From: Chara braunii | Taxonomy: Eukaryota > Streptophyta > Charophyceae > Charales > Characeae | NCBI GenBank assembly: GCA_003427395.1 | Contig: BFEA01000004.1 | Location: 1,903,346-1,960,023 of the forward strand | Direction: 5' to 3' | DNA length: 56,678 bases | In this document: positions 54,361-56,678 of the stretch, piece by piece | Numbering within the stretch: position 1 is the first letter of the stretch | How the letters are laid out: each line of letters begins with the position of its first letter | Made by a program: the position numbers and the translations under genes | The notes under the pieces: model-generated | Database searches by the model: none | What the model was told of the DNA's origin: nothing | What the model saw: the letters and a program-made list of their open reading frames with translations, nothing else

Positions 54361-55349
54361 GATCTGTGAGATGATTGGATGAACAAAAATAGAGTAAGGT
54401 TTCGGCTGAAACCCTTCTCTGACTTGGAAACTAAAAGACTTATCAAACAGGGTTTAAAACAGGCAAGCCGGTGGGACAGGTGGAGGATGGTCAAGGTCGG
54501 AAAATGGAGCAGACAACGGATGCGCTGGTTCGTGCACACCTAAACAAAAAATCATCAGCTGACAAATGTCTATCTCGATGGATTGAGAATATAGATAATC
54601 AAGGGGCTTCGGTTATGATTTAGTTTGAACGGTTAGTTTATGAAAAGACCAGGACACTCGATCGCCTAACCTGGTAATAACAGAAAAATATTTTTTTTGT
54701 CTTAAAGTGTCTAGTTGGCAGGCTTGGTAGTTACCAGGACACTCAGTTCTCAAAGTCGCAGTGAGCCAATAGGAGAGTGTTACTAAAACGTGGACGATAG
54801 TTCTATGGGTCGCGTTAGTCCCAGACTAAACCAGTCAGTCCACACCAAAGCAGCTTTTAAGATATTAAAGCAGCAAGACATTTATAATATATAGAAAATT
54901 CAGTAACTGTTAACGACTAGCTTTAGAGGCCCAATTAGGGGGACATGTTCTGAGACTGAGAAAGTCGGTAGCAAAAACTTTTTGCAGGTCGTATGTATGT
55001 AAGCTAAGTTAGTTGATGTTGTCAGTACACCGGGTTGAATTGTGAGGTCCCCAGCCTCAAATTGAACTATTAATGAAAAAAAAAAACAAGGTTATTATTA
55101 TTTAAAAAAAACGATGAGCAAATACTGCTGCAATAATGAGGACATGCTAACCAAAAGGATCTCGGACAAGAGGATGACACAGGAGTTGATGGCCAACGGG
55201 AAGCTAAAGAAACTTGCATACTCCATTGGCACAAGAGAAAAAGATAGGGGTTGCAATTGCTATTGTAGAAAGATTTTTTTTTTCGACAATTCTCATTCCA
55301 CTTTTATGATTGTCGAACTTTAGAAATGTATTTTCAAAGTAATTTCTAA
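54361..55349. other. no gene; possible LINE 3' UTR and A runs
   Basis: No supported ORF. A runs at about 55076-55087 and 55102-55109, and a T run at 55275-55283. Confidence 0.45.
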
Positions 55350-55396
55350 GGGACACTGGACCCGTTTTCCAGCAGATGGAGCTCCCCACCTATATA
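55350..55396 (+). repeat. SINE-like element, head fragment
   Basis: GGGACACTGGACCCGTTTTC and CTCCCCACC are recognisable; then the sequence departs. Hairpin 1 has lost one pair (ACTGGA with TCCAGC). Confidence 0.55.
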
Positions 55397-55429
55397 AAGG
55401 AGCCAAAACGGGAAAAAGGGGTGATGCAG

Positions 55430-55780
55430 CGTACCTCTGGCTTCCCTCCCCTAGAGCCAGAACTATCTGGCTATTTTGTATGTTCGGTTTATGGGACTAG
55501 GTTGTGGTCTGACCCCGCAGTCCATATATTCATTCAGCCCAGTCCACTCCTGTCAGGTACCACTGTCAGTACCAGTCTAAACCAGTTCAGTCAATCCACT
55601 GCGGGTATATCCCAACTGCAGTTTGTTTTTCAGTTCATTTTTCACTTATACAGTTTGGAGTACGTGCGTGTTGAGTCTGCGTTGGAGTTAGGTTGTCCTT
55701 TTCAACTCCATCTCCATCTCCATCCCCATCATCCCTGTGTTTTGATCCTAATGGACCACCATTCCGAGGGATCCGTCACA
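55430..55780 (+). mobile_element. LTR 3' part of another retrotransposon
   Basis: The stretch ends CGTCACA and is followed by a primer site after one base, as a 5' LTR does. The left boundary is not clear. No gag frame is recognisable to the right within the window. Confidence 0.55.
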
Positions 55781-55781
55781 C

Positions 55782-55795
55782 TGGTATCAGAGTGG
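55782..55795 (+). other. primer-binding site, initiator Met tRNA type
   Basis: TGGTATCAGAGTGG begins one base after the LTR end. The first eleven bases agree with the usual plant TGGTATCAGAG word. Confidence 0.65.
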
Positions 55796-56678
55796 GAACG
55801 GTCCTCGCTCCCACCCACCCCATCCTGCAAGCGTAGGAACAACAGAAAAATTCCTCACCCCCCCCCTCTCCCTTGTTAAAACGAAATTAATTTCTTCTCC
55901 ATGTGCGTTTTTGACGCTCTAGCTACAATAGTGAAAGAGACGATGTGTAGTTTTCTGTTAGAAAGATAAGACTCTGGTTATACTAATTTTTCGCATCACA
56001 ATCCCACAACAATGAAAAGAACTGATCACCAGACATCACTTGTGTCTACCACACAGCATTTTCTCGATCCAAGAGCAAATGATGTGAAAAACGTCGAGGG
56101 TCACTAATGTGGGCCACCCTGCTATCAACTGGTACCGTTTGTCACAAGAGATCAACGCACTTGTAAACTCGAATATCAGGGACAAACCACCAACATTCAA
56201 AAGCAAGACATGTTAAAAACATGTTGAAAATATGTCGGCCGCACATTTGCAAGCGGTTGAAAACATGCGTTCACCCCGTCTAAACGAGTGGCCGCACCAA
56301 TTCACACTCTTCATACGTTGGTGTCAACTTGTATGTAAGTTTAAACCATGATGAAAATTTTCCATAATTTTTATATTTAAAATGATGTAATCCCGATAGT
56401 GGGATTTTGGTCAATTTTCGTAACGAAAGGATAGGAAACAACGAAAATAAGGAGCAACGCCGAGTGACACACATGTTGCGAAAATGAAAAACGTTGTCAT
56501 GGCGCGTGCGTGCAAACGCCACACGCTGTCCCACTGCACGGCCCCGCCCCACCCAGCCCGCCCTCGCTCCCGGATTATATTATATCAATATTTGAGAGTG
56601 TAACTATCAGGGTTTGAACTTGGGCAACCGTCAGGCATGCACATGCGTAGCCAATGGCTTAACACACTGGTCAAACTC
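55796..56678. other. no recognisable gene
   Basis: Unique-looking DNA; a C run at 55858-55866. Short ORFs lack family features. Confidence 0.45.

Overview
The window looks like nuclear DNA of a streptophyte green alga or plant, crowded with transposable elements. I see no ordinary host gene that I can support. The reasons are a Ty3/gypsy element with a plant-type initiator-Met primer site, several copies of a plant-type LINE ORF2 tail (zf-RVT), poly(A)-tailed short retroposons, foldback MITEs, microsatellites, one 160-base N gap and two isolated Ns. A charophyte such as Chara is my guess from the overall character of the repeats. That is an inference, not an identification.

Layout. (1) 1-5,488: LINE tails and copies of a short poly(A) element that I treat as SINE-like. 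(2) 5,489-19,091: one degenerate Ty3/gypsy element on the minus strand, with 2.5-kb LTRs. Its order is gag, protease, RT, RNase H, then an integrase ORF that begins with a PHD-like finger, then an extra acidic 3' ORF. (3) 19,092-26,575: TTG-rich low-complexity DNA, two MITEs, LINE tails and more SINE-like copies. (4) 26,700-45,340: two colinear diverged repeat units of about 6.2 kb (28,840-35,130 and 39,040-45,210). They flank a 3.9-kb segment with a CCHC-type gag gene and an unknown 239-residue gene, both on the minus strand. No pol is visible there. Each unit carries tandem repeats, a tRNA-sized structured block and an array of hairpins. (5) 45,580-47,465: TA microsatellite, a hAT-like TIR element and a 140-bp GGATCC-rich satellite. 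(6) 47,560-54,000: a decayed plus-strand multidomain element. It has an acidic and basic N-terminal part, a ParB-box-like word, an N4/N6 DNA-methyltransferase-like part and a clear Ulp1/SENP-type protease with His, Asp, Gln and Cys. (7) 54,180-56,678: another LINE tail, a SINE-like fragment and an LTR end followed by a perfect-looking primer site.

Two results deserve most attention. First, hairpins with a conserved loop and copy-specific but still self-complementary stems occur in the SINE-like family and in the arrays of the 6-kb units. Second, the 47.5-54.0 kb element appears to combine a DNA-methyltransferase-like domain with a Ulp1-like protease. The gypsy element decays almost entirely through TGA and TAG stops, as expected from C-to-T change at methylated cytosines.
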